In this document: positions 48,338 through 57,635 of the stretch, in pieces | Layout of the letters: each line of letters begins with the position of its first letter | Numbering within the stretch: position 1 is the stretch's first letter | From: Methylorubrum rhodinum | GTDB lineage: Bacteria > Pseudomonadota > Alphaproteobacteria > Rhizobiales > Beijerinckiaceae | Assembly (NCBI RefSeq): GCF_014199935.1 | Contig: NZ_JACHOP010000004.1 | Location: 276,443 to 340,442 of the forward strand | Length of the DNA stretch: 64,000 bases | Direction of reading: 5' to 3' | Position numbers and translations under genes: made by a program | Notes under the pieces: model-generated | What the model was told of the DNA's origin: nothing | Seen by the model: the letters and a program-made list of their open reading frames with translations, nothing else | Databases searched by the model: none

Positions 48338-49588
48338 TCAGCCCGCGATGAACAGGCCGGCGATGGCCGCGCTCGTCAGGTTGGCGAGCGTCCCGGCCAG
48401 GATCGCGCGTAAGCCCAGCCTTGCGATCTCGGCGCGGCGCTCGGGGATGAGGCTGGTGAAGCTCGCGAGCTGGATCGCCACCGATGTGAGGTTGGCGAAG
48501 CCGCAGAGCGCGAAGCAGACGATCGCGGCGGTGCGCGGATCGAGGGTGCCGGCCTTCAGCGTCGGCGAGAGGGTGGCGTAGGCGAGGAACTCGTTGAACG
48601 CGATCTTCTGGCCGATGGCGCCGCCGACGAGTCGCGCCTGCTCCCACGGCGCGCCGAGCAGCCACGCCAAAGGTGCCAGGAGCCAGCCCAGGATGCCCTC
48701 GATCGAGGTGCCGGGAAATCCAAAAAGCCCGCCGGCCCAGCCGACCACGGCGTTGACGAGCGCGATCAGCCCGACGAAGGCGATCAGCATGGCGCCGACC
48801 GCCACCGCGACGGCGAGCCCCTTCTGCGTGCCGTCGGCCGCCGCCTCGATCAGGTTGGCCGCGCGCGCCTCGCCGAACTCGACGCGGGTCGTCAGCACGC
48901 GGGTCGGCTCGTCCGAGGGGAACAGGATCTTGGCGTAGAGGAGGCCGCCGGGGATCGCCATGAAGGAGGCGGCGATGAGGTACTCCATCGGCACGCCGAG
49001 CGCCGCGTAGCCCGCCAGGATCGAGCCGGCGGTGGAGGCTGCCCCGCTCGTCATCACGGCGAACAATTCGGCGCTGGTGAGCAGGGCGAGGAAGGGGCGC
49101 AGGGCCACCGCGATCTCGCTCTGGCCGATGAAGATGGTGACGACCGCCGAGAACGACTCGATCGACGAGGTGCCGAGCACGCGCCGCAGGCCGGCGCCGA
49201 GGAGGCGCGCCAGCGCCTGCATGACTCCGAGATGGTAGAGCACGCCGATCAGCGCCGAGACGTAGAGGATCTGCGGCAGAACCCTGAGCGCCAGGATGAA
49301 CCCCGACCCGCCGAACAGCTCGAACATCCGCGGCTCGACGAGGCCGCCGAACAGGAACGCGGTGCCGACATCGCCGAAGGACAGCACCTTGGTGACGAGC
49401 CCGGCGACCCATTCGAGGGCGATGCGCCCCGCCGGCACGAACAGGATCAGCGCCCCGATCCCGACCTGGAGCGCGAGCGCCGCCCCCACCACCCGCGGCC
49501 GCACCGCCCGCCGGTTCAGCGAGAAGGCGAAGGCGACCGCGAGGAGCAGCGCGACGCTCGCGCCGGCGTGGAGCACCCTGTCGAGCAT
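48338..49588 (-). CDS. NupC family concentrative nucleoside transporter
   Basis: A 416-residue inner membrane symporter with the three CNT parts: N-terminal helices, a gate domain (GSGFILALRVLPQILYVSALIGVLYHLG; FIGQSEIAVALRPFL) and the C-terminal transport core (IGQKIAFNEFLAY; CGFANLTSVAIQL). These include the GQSE and NEF residues that contact nucleoside and cation in characterised CNTs. Proton- or sodium-coupled uptake of nucleosides is expected. Start at 49588 gives a family-normal N-terminus; no clear ribosome site. Confidence 0.92.
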   Translation of the reverse strand: MLDRVLHAGASVALLLAVAFAFSLNRRAVRPRVVGAALALQVGIGALILFVPAGRIALEWVAGLVTKVLSFGDVGTAFLFGGLVEPRMFELFGGSGFILALRVLPQILYVSALIGVLYHLGVMQALARLLGAGLRRVLGTSSIESFSAVVTIFIGQSEIAVALRPFLALLTSAELFAVMTSGAASTAGSILAGYAALGVPMEYLIAASFMAIPGGLLYAKILFPSDEPTRVLTTRVEFGEARAANLIEAAADGTQKGLAVAVAVGAMLIAFVGLIALVNAVVGWAGGLFGFPGTSIEGILGWLLAPLAWLLGAPWEQARLVGGAIGQKIAFNEFLAYATLSPTLKAGTLDPRTAAIVCFALCGFANLTSVAIQLASFTSLIPERRAEIARLGLRAILAGTLANLTSAAIAGLFIAG

Positions 49589-49672
49589 GTTTTTTTCAGT
49601 CGCGCCTGAACCGAGCCGTCGACAGGGCGCATGCGCGATCCGGGCCAAGGCCGCAAGGGTCGGTCGACCGGT

Positions 49673-50884
49673 TCAGACCAGGCCGAGGTCGGCCGGCGCG
49701 GCCCCCGGGAAGATGCGCCCAAGGCTCGCCCGATCCAGTCCGTAGAGGCGTTGCAGCAGGCCGGCGAGGAGCGCGCGGTAGTTCGTCAGCACCGGCAGGT
49801 CGCGATGCTCGAACAGGGCGCCCTCGTCGAGGCGCTTCTGCGGACCGGCGATGCGCCCGCCACGCACCGAGCCGCCGAGGATCCAGTAGGCGCTGCCGTA
49901 GCCGTGATCGGTGCCGCCGCCGCCGTTCTCGCGGAAGGTGCGGCCGAACTCCGACAGCACCACGACGACGGTGTCGTTCCAGCCGGGGCCGATCTCCCGC
50001 GCGAAGGCGGCCAAGCCCTGGCCGAGGTCGGTCAGCTGTTTGGCGAGGTAGCCCTTGGCGCCGCCCTGACCGACATGGGTGTCCCAGCCGCCGACATCGA
50101 CGAAGCCGAGGGTGAACTGCTCGCGCATCAGCCGCCCGATGCGCTCGGCCGCCAGCGCGAACCCCTTGGACGAGACCGCGCCGCGGTCGGCCTGGTCCCG
50201 ATGCGCGCTGATCGCCTCGAACACCTCGCCGCGGACGCGGAAGCCCTCCTGGACGGAGGGGGCCAGCGGGCTCCCTTCGTACATGGCGGCGATGAGCCGG
50301 CTCTGCCGCTCGTCGAGGATCGGCTTGCCGGTGCGGGCGACGCCGACGTTCGGCACCGGTTTTCCCCCGGCGGCGGTGCCCTGGAAGATCAGCGGACGCT
50401 GCTCGGTGAAGGCGATCGGCCGCGTCCGGGTCAGCTCGGCGGCGAGCCGGGCCATGAAGCCCGAGCGGTAGTCGCGGCCCGGACCGAAGGTCTGGCCGAG
50501 CTCGATCGTGTCCTGGGTCTGGAAGTGGCTGCGGGTCGCGTCGTCGGTGCCGGCGAAGGGCACGAAGGCAAGCTGCCCCGCGGCGAAGAGCGGGTGGAGC
50601 GTGTCGCGCAGGGCCGGATGCAGGCTCCAGTCGGCGTCGAGCGGCAGGCTCGCCTCCGGCGAGGCCGGGTCGGGCCGGGCCACGGCGATCCTGGGTCTTG
50701 CCCGGTAGTAGAGTTCGCTGCCGGTCGGGATCACCACGTTGGCGGCGTCGTAGGCGCCGCGCAGGAACACGACGAGCAGGCGGACATCCGCCCGGGGCGC
50801 CGCCCAGACCCGTCCGGCGACGGTGGAGAGGCCGAGCGCGAGGGAGGCCTTGAGGAGGTCGCGGCGATCCATCGGAGCGCTCAT
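49673..50884 (-). CDS. DUF1501 protein with Tat signal
   Basis: A 403-residue exported protein. The N-terminus MDRRDLLKASLALGL carries the twin arginines (7-8) of a Tat signal. The body belongs to DUF1501, an alkaline-phosphatase-like fold: VVFLRGAYDAANVVIP, PALRDTLHPLFAAGQLAFV, VDVGGWDTHVGQGG and VVVLSEFGRTFRENGGGGTDHGYG with His/Asp residues that could bind metal. Function is not known. It is coupled to the DUF1800 gene by an ATGA overlap; the pair is widespread in bacteria. Confidence 0.9.
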   Translation of the reverse strand: MSAPMDRRDLLKASLALGLSTVAGRVWAAPRADVRLLVVFLRGAYDAANVVIPTGSELYYRARPRIAVARPDPASPEASLPLDADWSLHPALRDTLHPLFAAGQLAFVPFAGTDDATRSHFQTQDTIELGQTFGPGRDYRSGFMARLAAELTRTRPIAFTEQRPLIFQGTAAGGKPVPNVGVARTGKPILDERQSRLIAAMYEGSPLAPSVQEGFRVRGEVFEAISAHRDQADRGAVSSKGFALAAERIGRLMREQFTLGFVDVGGWDTHVGQGGAKGYLAKQLTDLGQGLAAFAREIGPGWNDTVVVVLSEFGRTFRENGGGGTDHGYGSAYWILGGSVRGGRIAGPQKRLDEGALFEHRDLPVLTNYRALLAGLLQRLYGLDRASLGRIFPGAAPADLGLV

Positions 50885-52470
50885 CGCAGGGACTCCTGGG
50901 GGGCGAGGCCGTGCATGAATTCGGGGGAGGCGAGCAGCAGCATGTTCCACTCCGGTCCTGGCTTGGCCTGCGCCAGGGCCGCGAGCGTCGGCGCGCCGAG
51001 GCGTCCGTGCAGCACCGTCGCGTAGACCTCGTTCCGGAGGGTCGGCGGCGGGGGCTTCGGCCCCTCGGGGGGCGGCGTCCCCTCGACCGGCGAGGCGAAC
51101 AGGGTGGGCGCGCCCCCGCCGATCAGGCTCGCCACCTCGAAGCGGGCCACCATCTGGCCCGGCCCGTTCCAGGCCGCCGCATCGGAGGGATAGCCGTCCG
51201 GCGTCGTGCGGAAGAACAGCCCCTCGCCGAGCCGCTTCAGCCAGCTCTGGATCGCCGTGGGATTGCGGATCGCGCGGTCGCCGTAGGCGAGCCGCACGGC
51301 CGACAGCACGTACCGGACCGGATCCTTGAAGCCGCGCCCGACGCCCGCGGCGAAGTCGGGGTCGCGCACGAGCGCTCCCACCACCCGCGCGATGTCGCCG
51401 TCACTGTCCGTGAACACACCGGCGAGACGCCCGACCATGGCCTCGGAGGGATCGGCGCCGAGGATGGCGCGGGCCAGCGCCGCCGAGACGTGCCGCGCCG
51501 TGGCGGGATGCCGGGCGAGGAGGTCGAGCGCCTCCTCGACCTCGGCGAAGCCGCCTCCCTTGATCGTGCGGCCGAGGAAGCGCTTGTCGCCGTAATCGTG
51601 CCGCGTGGGATCGAACACGAACAGGCCGTCGCGGCGATAATCGCGCTGTCGGTCCGGCGGCATGCGCGGCTCCGGCGCGAGGCCGTATCCGACCCCGGTC
51701 AGGATGCGGGCGAGCTGCTCGACATCGCCCTGCGTGTAGCCGCCGTTCACGCCGAGGGTGTGCAGCTCCATCAGTTCGCGGGCGTAGTTCTCGTTGCGCC
51801 GTTCCGCCGTGTTCTTGGCGTTGTCGAGATAGTCCAGCATCGCCGGGTGGCACAGGACGGCGCCGAGGAGGTCGCGGAAGCGCCCCAGCGCGTGAGGCCG
51901 GATCGCCGCGTCGACGTAGTCGCCGACGACCAGGCGCAGGTGACTCTTCATCTGGTAGACGCTGAAGCGATTGAGCCAGAACCACGTCATCCGCTCGCGC
52001 AACTGGTCCGGCGAGGCGAGTGCCGCGAGGATCGTGCGCGCGACCGCCCGTTCGCCCGCCCGGATCGCGGTCGAGCCGACTTCCTTGGCGAACCGCCGTC
52101 GTTCCTCGCCGTCCGGCATGGGGACGACCGCCTTGACCTGGCTGCTGTAGGCCGAGAAGGCATCGAGGACGGACGTCTCGTCGCGGAAGGGCGCGCTGGC
52201 CGCCTGCGCCTCGGGCGGGAGCCGCAGGCCGGGCGCGGGATGGAGCTGCGCGTCGAGCCATGCCTCGCGGCCCATGGCCCGCATCCGCGCGAGGTCGTCG
52301 GCGGTGATGCCGAAGCTCAGCGCATCGAGCAGGGCCGCGTCGTCGACCGACGGCGCCACCCGGGCCGGGGCCGGGGGACGCGAGGCCGCCACTTCGGCCC
52401 TGGCGGGGGCGCTCGCGCAGAGGAGCGCCAGCGCGAGAAGGCCGGTGAGGCGGCGCATCGGGATCGGCAT
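50881..52470 (-). CDS. DUF1800 exported protein
   Basis: A 529-residue protein with a signal peptide (LTGLLALALLCASAPARA) and a DUF1800 body: LLDALSFGITADDLARMRAMG at the start, MTWFWLNRFSVYQMKSH, the conserved NYARELMELHTLGVNGGYTQGDVEQLARILTG, and KDPVRYVLSAVRLAYGD. DUF1800 proteins almost always lie next to DUF1501, as here, and are suspected to act together outside the inner membrane; the role is unknown. Start at 52470 is set by GAGGAG about ten bases upstream. Confidence 0.9.
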   Translation of the reverse strand: MPIPMRRLTGLLALALLCASAPARAEVAASRPPAPARVAPSVDDAALLDALSFGITADDLARMRAMGREAWLDAQLHPAPGLRLPPEAQAASAPFRDETSVLDAFSAYSSQVKAVVPMPDGEERRRFAKEVGSTAIRAGERAVARTILAALASPDQLRERMTWFWLNRFSVYQMKSHLRLVVGDYVDAAIRPHALGRFRDLLGAVLCHPAMLDYLDNAKNTAERRNENYARELMELHTLGVNGGYTQGDVEQLARILTGVGYGLAPEPRMPPDRQRDYRRDGLFVFDPTRHDYGDKRFLGRTIKGGGFAEVEEALDLLARHPATARHVSAALARAILGADPSEAMVGRLAGVFTDSDGDIARVVGALVRDPDFAAGVGRGFKDPVRYVLSAVRLAYGDRAIRNPTAIQSWLKRLGEGLFFRTTPDGYPSDAAAWNGPGQMVARFEVASLIGGGAPTLFASPVEGTPPPEGPKPPPPTLRNEVYATVLHGRLGAPTLAALAQAKPGPEWNMLLLASPEFMHGLAPQESLR

Positions 52471-52570
52471 CGCGGGCGGGCTCCTCGGCGAGCGCCGTGT
52501 GAGGGCGGGACCCGGACTCGGCACCCGAAATGCGGCCGTGATGTGGGCCCCGCCCGAGTGCGGCAAGCCC

Positions 52571-55500
52571 TCAGCGGCAGGGCATGCCGGGGGGACAGCC
52601 GTGGCCGCCGCCGAGCCCCCCCGGCCCCGGACGCGGCGCCGCCTGCTGGCGCTGCATCATCATCTGCTGCTGGCGTGCGGCCTGTTGGGCCGCCTGTTGC
52701 GCCTGCATCTGCTGTTGCTGCATCTGTTGCTGGCGCTGAGCCGCGGCCTGTTGCTGCATCATCTGCTGGCGCTGGGCCGCGGCCTGCTGCGCCTGCTGGG
52801 CCTGCATCTGCTGCTGACGCTGGGCCGCGGCCTGCTGGGCTTGCTGAGCCTGCATCTGCTGCTGGCGTTGCGCTGCGGCTTGGCGTGCCTGATCGGCCTG
52901 CTGCTGCTGGCGCTGCTGTACGGCCTGGGCCTGCTGGGCCTGCATCTGCTGCTGGCGTTGCGCTGCGGCTTGGCGTGCCTGATCGGCCTGCTGTTGCTGG
53001 CGCTGCTGCGCGGCTTGGGCCTGCTGCGCCTGGATCTGCTGCTGGCGCTGGGCCGCCGCGTCCTGCCGCTGCGGGGCGGGATTCGGCGGGACGAGGCCGA
53101 GGGGGGCGCCGGGGCGACCGACCTGCTGGGTGGCGGGACGATCGGGCGCATCGGAACCGGGTGGGGTCGCCCCCTGCGGACGACCCGCCGGGCCTCCGAT
53201 GGGTCCCGGACGCCCGGCCTGTGGCGGCAGCGGCGCGCCGGCACCGGCACGAGCGGCCTGCGGCGCATCGAGGCGGTCCTTCGGGTCTGCACCCGTGCGG
53301 CCCGCCTGCTGCGGCGAGAACGGCTGCCCATTCGCGCCGGGAAGCGGCCGGCCCGCTTGTTGCGGGGCGGCCTTGTCCTTGGCTTCGGGGGCCGCCGGGT
53401 TCGCGCCGGGCCGGCCGGCCTGCTGGCCGTCGGGCCTGTCCTTGGCATCCGGGCCGGGGCGACCGGCTTGCTGGGGCGGCAGCGGCTGTCCGTTCAGGCC
53501 CGGCAGCGGATTACCAGCCTGCTGCGGCTCCGGCTTGCCCTTGGAGTCGGCCCCCGGCGGGGTCGCGCCGGGTGCACCCGGACGGCCGGCCTGCTGAGGA
53601 TCGGACTTGTCCTTGACGTCGGGCCTGTCCCTTCCATCGGGGGCGGGGCGGCCCGCCTGCTGCGGTGGCAGCGGCTGCCCGTTGGCGCCCGGCAGCGCTT
53701 GACCCGGTTGAGCTTGGCCCGGCTGCCCGCGGCCGGCGACGCCGAGCGGCGCGTTCGGCTGGCCGGGCTGACCCGGCGCCGTGTCGGGCTGGGCGGTGCC
53801 CGGACGTCCGGGCTGCTGCGGCAAGGGTTGACCGTTGGGGCCGAGGGCCGGGCGGCCCGCCTGTTGCGGGTTCGGCTGGCCGGGAACGGTGCCGGGCAAT
53901 TGCGCCGGGAACGGGCCCGGACGGGCGGCCTGCGGGTTTCCGCCCTGCGGTGCGCTTGGCGGATTGCCGAACGGGCCGGGCATGCCGGGATTCGGGTTCG
54001 TCGGCGGATTGCGCAGCGCCGCCTTCTGCGCGACCGCCGGGGGCAGGGCGACGCGAGCGGCCGCCGCACCGATCACCGCGCCGGCCACCGCGCCCGCACC
54101 GGCGGCGAGGCCGGGCGAGACCGCCGGGACGGAGCCCGGATCGCGGGAAGAGGCGCGGTTGCTCTCGTTGATCGTGTTGATCACCGTGACGTTGTGGATG
54201 TTCTGGTAGATCACGTTGTTGGGCGGCGGGACGATGTAGTCCGGCGCGCTGACATAGGTCGGCACGGGCACGAAGGCCGGCGTCGGCAGGGCGTAGTAGG
54301 CCACCGGCGGCGGCGGCGGCGCCAGATCGACGATGTAGGCCGGCGGCGGCGGCAGGAAGATCGGCGGCGGCGGCGGGGGCGGGGCCAGCGCGTAGACCGG
54401 ATCGTCGAGGTAGAGCGCCGGGCGCGCGACATAGACGATCTCCTCCGGCGGGGGCGGCGGCACGTCGTAGCTGATCGCGGTGAAGCGCGGCGGCGGCTCC
54501 AGGGCGGCGGCGAGCTGGCGGAGCCTGCGGCGGGCGTCCCAGGCGTGAGGGCCGCGCGGGTAGCGGTCAAGATAGGACCAGTAGGCGTCGCGGCTGTCGG
54601 CCATCCACGTGCGCCGCCACGTCACCGCCTCGCGGCGGGCGGCGATGAGGGCGCGCACGCGCTTGGCCATGTCGTCGCGCGGGTAGGCCTGGACGAATTC
54701 CTGATAACCGTCGAGCGAGTCGCGCTGCAGGCAGACCGCGTAGGCGTCGCGCGCGCCGATCTCCTTGAGCGGGCGCGAACGGAGCGAGGCGACCTCCTCG
54801 GGCCGGCCGATCGGCGGCGCGTCGGGCGCGCGCTCGAAGAAGGTGAAGGCGGCGTCGATGCGGGCGGAATGCCAGGGCACCTCGGCGCCCTTGGTGGTTT
54901 CGTCCACGCGCAGCCGCACCCGGTCCAACAGCTGAGCCGGCGCGAGGCCGCCCTCGCGGATCATCTCGACCAGCGCCGTGGCGTAGGCGCCGTAGGGGCC
55001 CTTCTCGTCGGGGCCGACCGTGCCGGGGCTGGCGTTGAAGGCGATGAGCGAGCCCGGCTCGGCTTCGGTCAGCGCGAGGCCGCCGGCCAGCGGGTCGCCG
55101 TTGCGGGCGAACGGATTGTTGCGGGCGCCATCCAGCACGACGAAGCGGGCGGCGAGCGGCAGGGCGGCGAGTTGGCGGGTATAGTCCGACAGGCGCAGGG
55201 CGCGGGACGGCACGTCGGCGGCGGCCGGGATGCGGGCGTCGACCGGGACGAAGTAGTTTTCGCCGGCCGATTGCAGGCCGTAGCCCGCGAGGTAGAGGAA
55301 GGCGACCGTGTCGGGACCGGACTGCTCGGCCTTGTCGGTGAAGTCGCGCAGGGCCTTGCGCAGGGAATCCTCGTCGAGGTCGCGGGCGCCGACCACGTCG
55401 AAGCCCGCCGCCTGGAGCGTCTGCGCCACGAGGCCGGCATCGTTGGCCGGCGTATCGAGGGCGCCCGACTCGTAAGCGGCGTTGCCGACGACGAGGGCGA

Positions 55501-55606
55501 TGCGTTTCTGGCTCTTGGACGCGTCCTGCGCCGAGGCCGAGAGGCCGGGCGCGAGGCCGATCACCAGACAGAGCAGGGCTGCGACGATACGGGACGACCA
55601 GGACAT
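52571..55606 (-). CDS. pseudo-caspase (C14-like) exported protein with long Pro/Gln repeat tail
   Basis: A 1011-residue exported protein. Signal peptide residues 1-27 (cleaved near ASAQD). Residues about 33-270 are a caspase-like p20 domain: RIALVVGNAAYESGALDTPANDA, FLYLAGYGLQSAGENYFVPVD, FVVLDGARNNPF. In active members the second motif has His (GHG) and the third Cys (DACR); here they are Tyr109 and Ala161, so catalysis is not expected. Then comes a helical linker (280-375), a Pro-rich stretch with many Tyr/Val (375-470), an Ala-rich stretch, about ten PQQAGRP-type units (roughly 575-840), and a Gln/Ala-rich coiled region (875-985). It ends GHGCPPGMPCR with two cysteines. It probably acts as a binding or scaffold protein in the envelope. 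Transcription may continue into DUF1800 100 bases on. Confidence 0.85.
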   Translation of the reverse strand: MSWSSRIVAALLCLVIGLAPGLSASAQDASKSQKRIALVVGNAAYESGALDTPANDAGLVAQTLQAAGFDVVGARDLDEDSLRKALRDFTDKAEQSGPDTVAFLYLAGYGLQSAGENYFVPVDARIPAAADVPSRALRLSDYTRQLAALPLAARFVVLDGARNNPFARNGDPLAGGLALTEAEPGSLIAFNASPGTVGPDEKGPYGAYATALVEMIREGGLAPAQLLDRVRLRVDETTKGAEVPWHSARIDAAFTFFERAPDAPPIGRPEEVASLRSRPLKEIGARDAYAVCLQRDSLDGYQEFVQAYPRDDMAKRVRALIAARREAVTWRRTWMADSRDAYWSYLDRYPRGPHAWDARRRLRQLAAALEPPPRFTAISYDVPPPPPEEIVYVARPALYLDDPVYALAPPPPPPPIFLPPPPAYIVDLAPPPPPVAYYALPTPAFVPVPTYVSAPDYIVPPPNNVIYQNIHNVTVINTINESNRASSRDPGSVPAVSPGLAAGAGAVAGAVIGAAAARVALPPAVAQKAALRNPPTNPNPGMPGPFGNPPSAPQGGNPQAARPGPFPAQLPGTVPGQPNPQQAGRPALGPNGQPLPQQPGRPGTAQPDTAPGQPGQPNAPLGVAGRGQPGQAQPGQALPGANGQPLPPQQAGRPAPDGRDRPDVKDKSDPQQAGRPGAPGATPPGADSKGKPEPQQAGNPLPGLNGQPLPPQQAGRPGPDAKDRPDGQQAGRPGANPAAPEAKDKAAPQQAGRPLPGANGQPFSPQQAGRTGADPKDRLDAPQAARAGAGAPLPPQAGRPGPIGGPAGRPQGATPPGSDAPDRPATQQVGRPGAPLGLVPPNPAPQRQDAAAQRQQQIQAQQAQAAQQRQQQQADQARQAAAQRQQQMQAQQAQAVQQRQQQQADQARQAAAQRQQQMQAQQAQQAAAQRQQQMQAQQAQQAAAQRQQMMQQQAAAQRQQQMQQQQMQAQQAAQQAARQQQMMMQRQQAAPRPGPGGLGGGHGCPPGMPCR
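52620..53060 (-). repeat. Gln/Ala-rich codon repeat inside the pseudo-caspase gene
   Basis: On the minus strand the sequence is a run of near-identical units encoding QQQADQARQAAAQRQQQMQA and QQAQQAAAQRQQQMQA, several of them repeated almost base for base (compare 52855-52930 with 52940-53015). Such repeats are prone to length change by slippage or recombination. Confidence 0.85.
53095..53880 (-). repeat. PQQAGRP-type repeat inside the pseudo-caspase gene
   Basis: About ten units ending PQQAGRP or a close variant (PQQAGNP, PQQAGRT, TQQVGRP), several preceded by LPGANGQPLP, spaced irregularly by Asp/Lys-rich or Gly/Pro-rich linkers. The unit is built on PPII-type and flexible sequence and resembles a wall-spanning stalk. 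Confidence 0.8.
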
Positions 55607-55720
55607 GGACGCATCTCCTGCCCGGCGGGCGCATGTCCGCCGGGTCGCTGCCGCGTCATTGGAAACCCGCGGCTTGAATGCCGCCTGAACGCCAAAATCG
55701 GCAATTTCGGGATGATGCGT

Positions 55721-56389
55721 TCAGGCTGACCGGAATGTCCACACGCGCGACGTCTTGATCTCGGCATCCTCCAAATCGCGGGTGACCGGGACTTCGTAGG
55801 TCGCGAGCGGCACGAGCCGCGCCTTCGGCAAGTAGGCGCGGCCGGGATCGCCGATGAGGACCGTCCGGCCCGCCGCGTGCAGACCTGACAGCCACGCGGT
55901 GACGGCCTCGCCGAGGTCCCGCTCGTAGAACACGTCGGCCGCGAGCACGCATCCCGCGTTCATCGCGGCGTCGCTGCCGATCAGATTCGCGCCGGTCGTC
56001 GCGATCCGGTTCGCCACGCCGTTGGCGGCGGCGTTGAGCGGGATCGCGTGGAGCGCGAAGGCGTCGAGGTCGCTCGCCAGCACCCGCGCCGCCCCGGCCT
56101 TGGCCGCCGCGATGGCGACGAGGCCCGAGCCCGAGGCGAAGTCGACCACCGTGCGCCCCGCGACCGTCGCAGTGTTGTCGAGGAGGTAGCGGGCGAGCGC
56201 CTGTCCCCCGGCCCAGGCGAAGGCCCAGAACGGCGGCGGCAGGCCGATTTCCTGCAACTCGTCCTCGGTCTTCTGCCAGAGCGCGGTCGCCTCGTCGGCG
56301 ACGTGCAGCACGATCTCCGGTGCGTGCGGCACCGGGCGCAGGCGGGTGTGGGTGCGGATGAAGCCGAGGGGATCGCGCGCCGGCGTCAC
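55721..56389 (-). CDS. class I SAM methyltransferase, ETFB-lysine-methyltransferase-like
   Basis: A 222-residue methyltransferase. FIRTHTRLRPVPHAPEIVLHVADE at the start, PPFWAFAWAGGQALARYLLDN, and the SAM motif VVDFASGSGLVAIAAAKAGA fit the METTL20/ETFBKMT branch that methylates lysines of the electron transfer flavoprotein beta subunit, known also in Agrobacterium-like bacteria. This assignment is from memory of the family; a related small-molecule or protein methyltransferase is possible. It starts with GTG and overlaps the glycosyltransferase stop by four bases, so the two are coupled, though no common pathway is apparent. Confidence 0.7.
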   Translation of the reverse strand: MTPARDPLGFIRTHTRLRPVPHAPEIVLHVADEATALWQKTEDELQEIGLPPPFWAFAWAGGQALARYLLDNTATVAGRTVVDFASGSGLVAIAAAKAGAARVLASDLDAFALHAIPLNAAANGVANRIATTGANLIGSDAAMNAGCVLAADVFYERDLGEAVTAWLSGLHAAGRTVLIGDPGRAYLPKARLVPLATYEVPVTRDLEDAEIKTSRVWTFRSA

Positions 56390-57540
56390 GACGCGAGAAG
56401 CTCGGCGTAGATGCGCGCGACCGAGGCGGTGACGGCCTCTTCGGTATATCCGCCTTCCAGAATGCGCGCCCGCGCCGCCGCACCCATCCGCTCGACCGTG
56501 CCCGGATCGGCGGCGAGCCGGGTCAGCGCGGCGGCGAGTGCCGCGACGTCGCCCGGCTTCACCAGCAGGCCCTCGACGCCGTCGCGCACCAGCGCGCGGC
56601 AGCCCGGCACGTCGCTGGTCAGCAGGGCGCGCCCGCACGCCGCGGCTTCGAGCAACGTGCGCGGCAGGCCCTCGCCGCCCCGCGAGGGCAGGCAGCCGAC
56701 ATGGTGCGCGGCAAACACCCCGGCCACGTCGCGGGTGGGGCCGTGCCACGTCACGCCGTCCCCGGTCCAGCCGCGCAGGGTCTCTTCGGGGATCGCCCGG
56801 CGGTTCGACGGGTCGGGGGCGCCGTAGAGCGAGAGTTCGACCGCCGCGCCGCCGCTGCGCGCCCGGCGCACGGCCTCCACCGCCACGTCGATGCCCTTCG
56901 ACCACAGCATCCGGGCGACGATGGCGACCCGGAGCGGGGCGGGGGGCGGCAAAGGGCGCGGCGCGAAGATTTCGGGATCGACGCCCGCCCCGCCGACGAT
57001 GGTGACGGCGGTGTCGGACGGGTCGAGGCCGAGCGCACGGGCGTCGTCCGGGTTCTCCAGCAGGAAGCGGGTCCGGTTGCTCGCCAGCGGGCCGCGGATC
57101 AGGCCCTTCAGGGCGAGCCGCGACAGGCGCCCCGTCGCATCTTCGCGGGCGCCGAGCAGGCCGAGGCCGGTCAGCGCAAAGACCCGGCGGGGGATGCCGG
57201 CCATCGCCGCCGCGGTGCCGCCGACAAGAATGCCGCGCAGCGCGATGCAGTGGACGATGTCGGCGCTCAAGGCCTTCAGGATGCCCGAGAGCTGGCCCGC
57301 GGCGTAGCCCGCCGCCATCGGGTTGAGGCTGGAGCGCTCGGCCTCCAGCGGCACGACGCGGACGCCCGCCGCCTCGATCACCGCGCGGTGATCGCGCACC
57401 CGCGTCACCACCGCGACCGACAGCCCCATGGCCACCGCGGCGCGGGCCATCGGCAGGAAGTGCGAGGCGAAGAACCAGTCCTCCGTGACGACGAAAACGA
57501 GTGTTTTGGGGGAGTCGGGCGCGCTCATCCCCGGGGCCAT
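56386..57540 (-). CDS. glycosyltransferase family 4
   Basis: A 384-residue GT-B fold transferase. FVVTEDWFFASHFLPMARAA at the N-terminus, VGGAGVDPEIFAPRPLPPP in the linker, VARMLWSKGIDVAVEAV as the donor domain start, and the EX7E-like SRGGEGLPRTLLEAAACGRALLTSDVPGC are GT4 features; the first part resembles capsule or O-antigen GT4 enzymes that begin with a SHF---A motif. Donor and acceptor unknown. ATG at 57540 or 57528 are both possible; GGGGGAC lies upstream of the first. It is divergent from the topoisomerase. Confidence 0.85.
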   Translation of the reverse strand: MAPGMSAPDSPKTLVFVVTEDWFFASHFLPMARAAVAMGLSVAVVTRVRDHRAVIEAAGVRVVPLEAERSSLNPMAAGYAAGQLSGILKALSADIVHCIALRGILVGGTAAAMAGIPRRVFALTGLGLLGAREDATGRLSRLALKGLIRGPLASNRTRFLLENPDDARALGLDPSDTAVTIVGGAGVDPEIFAPRPLPPPAPLRVAIVARMLWSKGIDVAVEAVRRARSGGAAVELSLYGAPDPSNRRAIPEETLRGWTGDGVTWHGPTRDVAGVFAAHHVGCLPSRGGEGLPRTLLEAAACGRALLTSDVPGCRALVRDGVEGLLVKPGDVAALAAALTRLAADPGTVERMGAAARARILEGGYTEEAVTASVARIYAELLAS

Positions 57541-57635
57541 AGCACGGTCCGTCCCCCGGTATGGAGCCGCAGGCCGGAACAGCGCCCCTGGCCTCCCGGT
57601 TGTCGGCTCACGTCGTGGAGTCGCGGGAGGTCGCC

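Noticed and set aside
52571..53960. CRISPR-like array because of regularly repeated units
   Set aside because: Units are in-frame codon repeats (PQQAGRP and Gln-rich) within one long gene, with variable spacing and no unique spacers.
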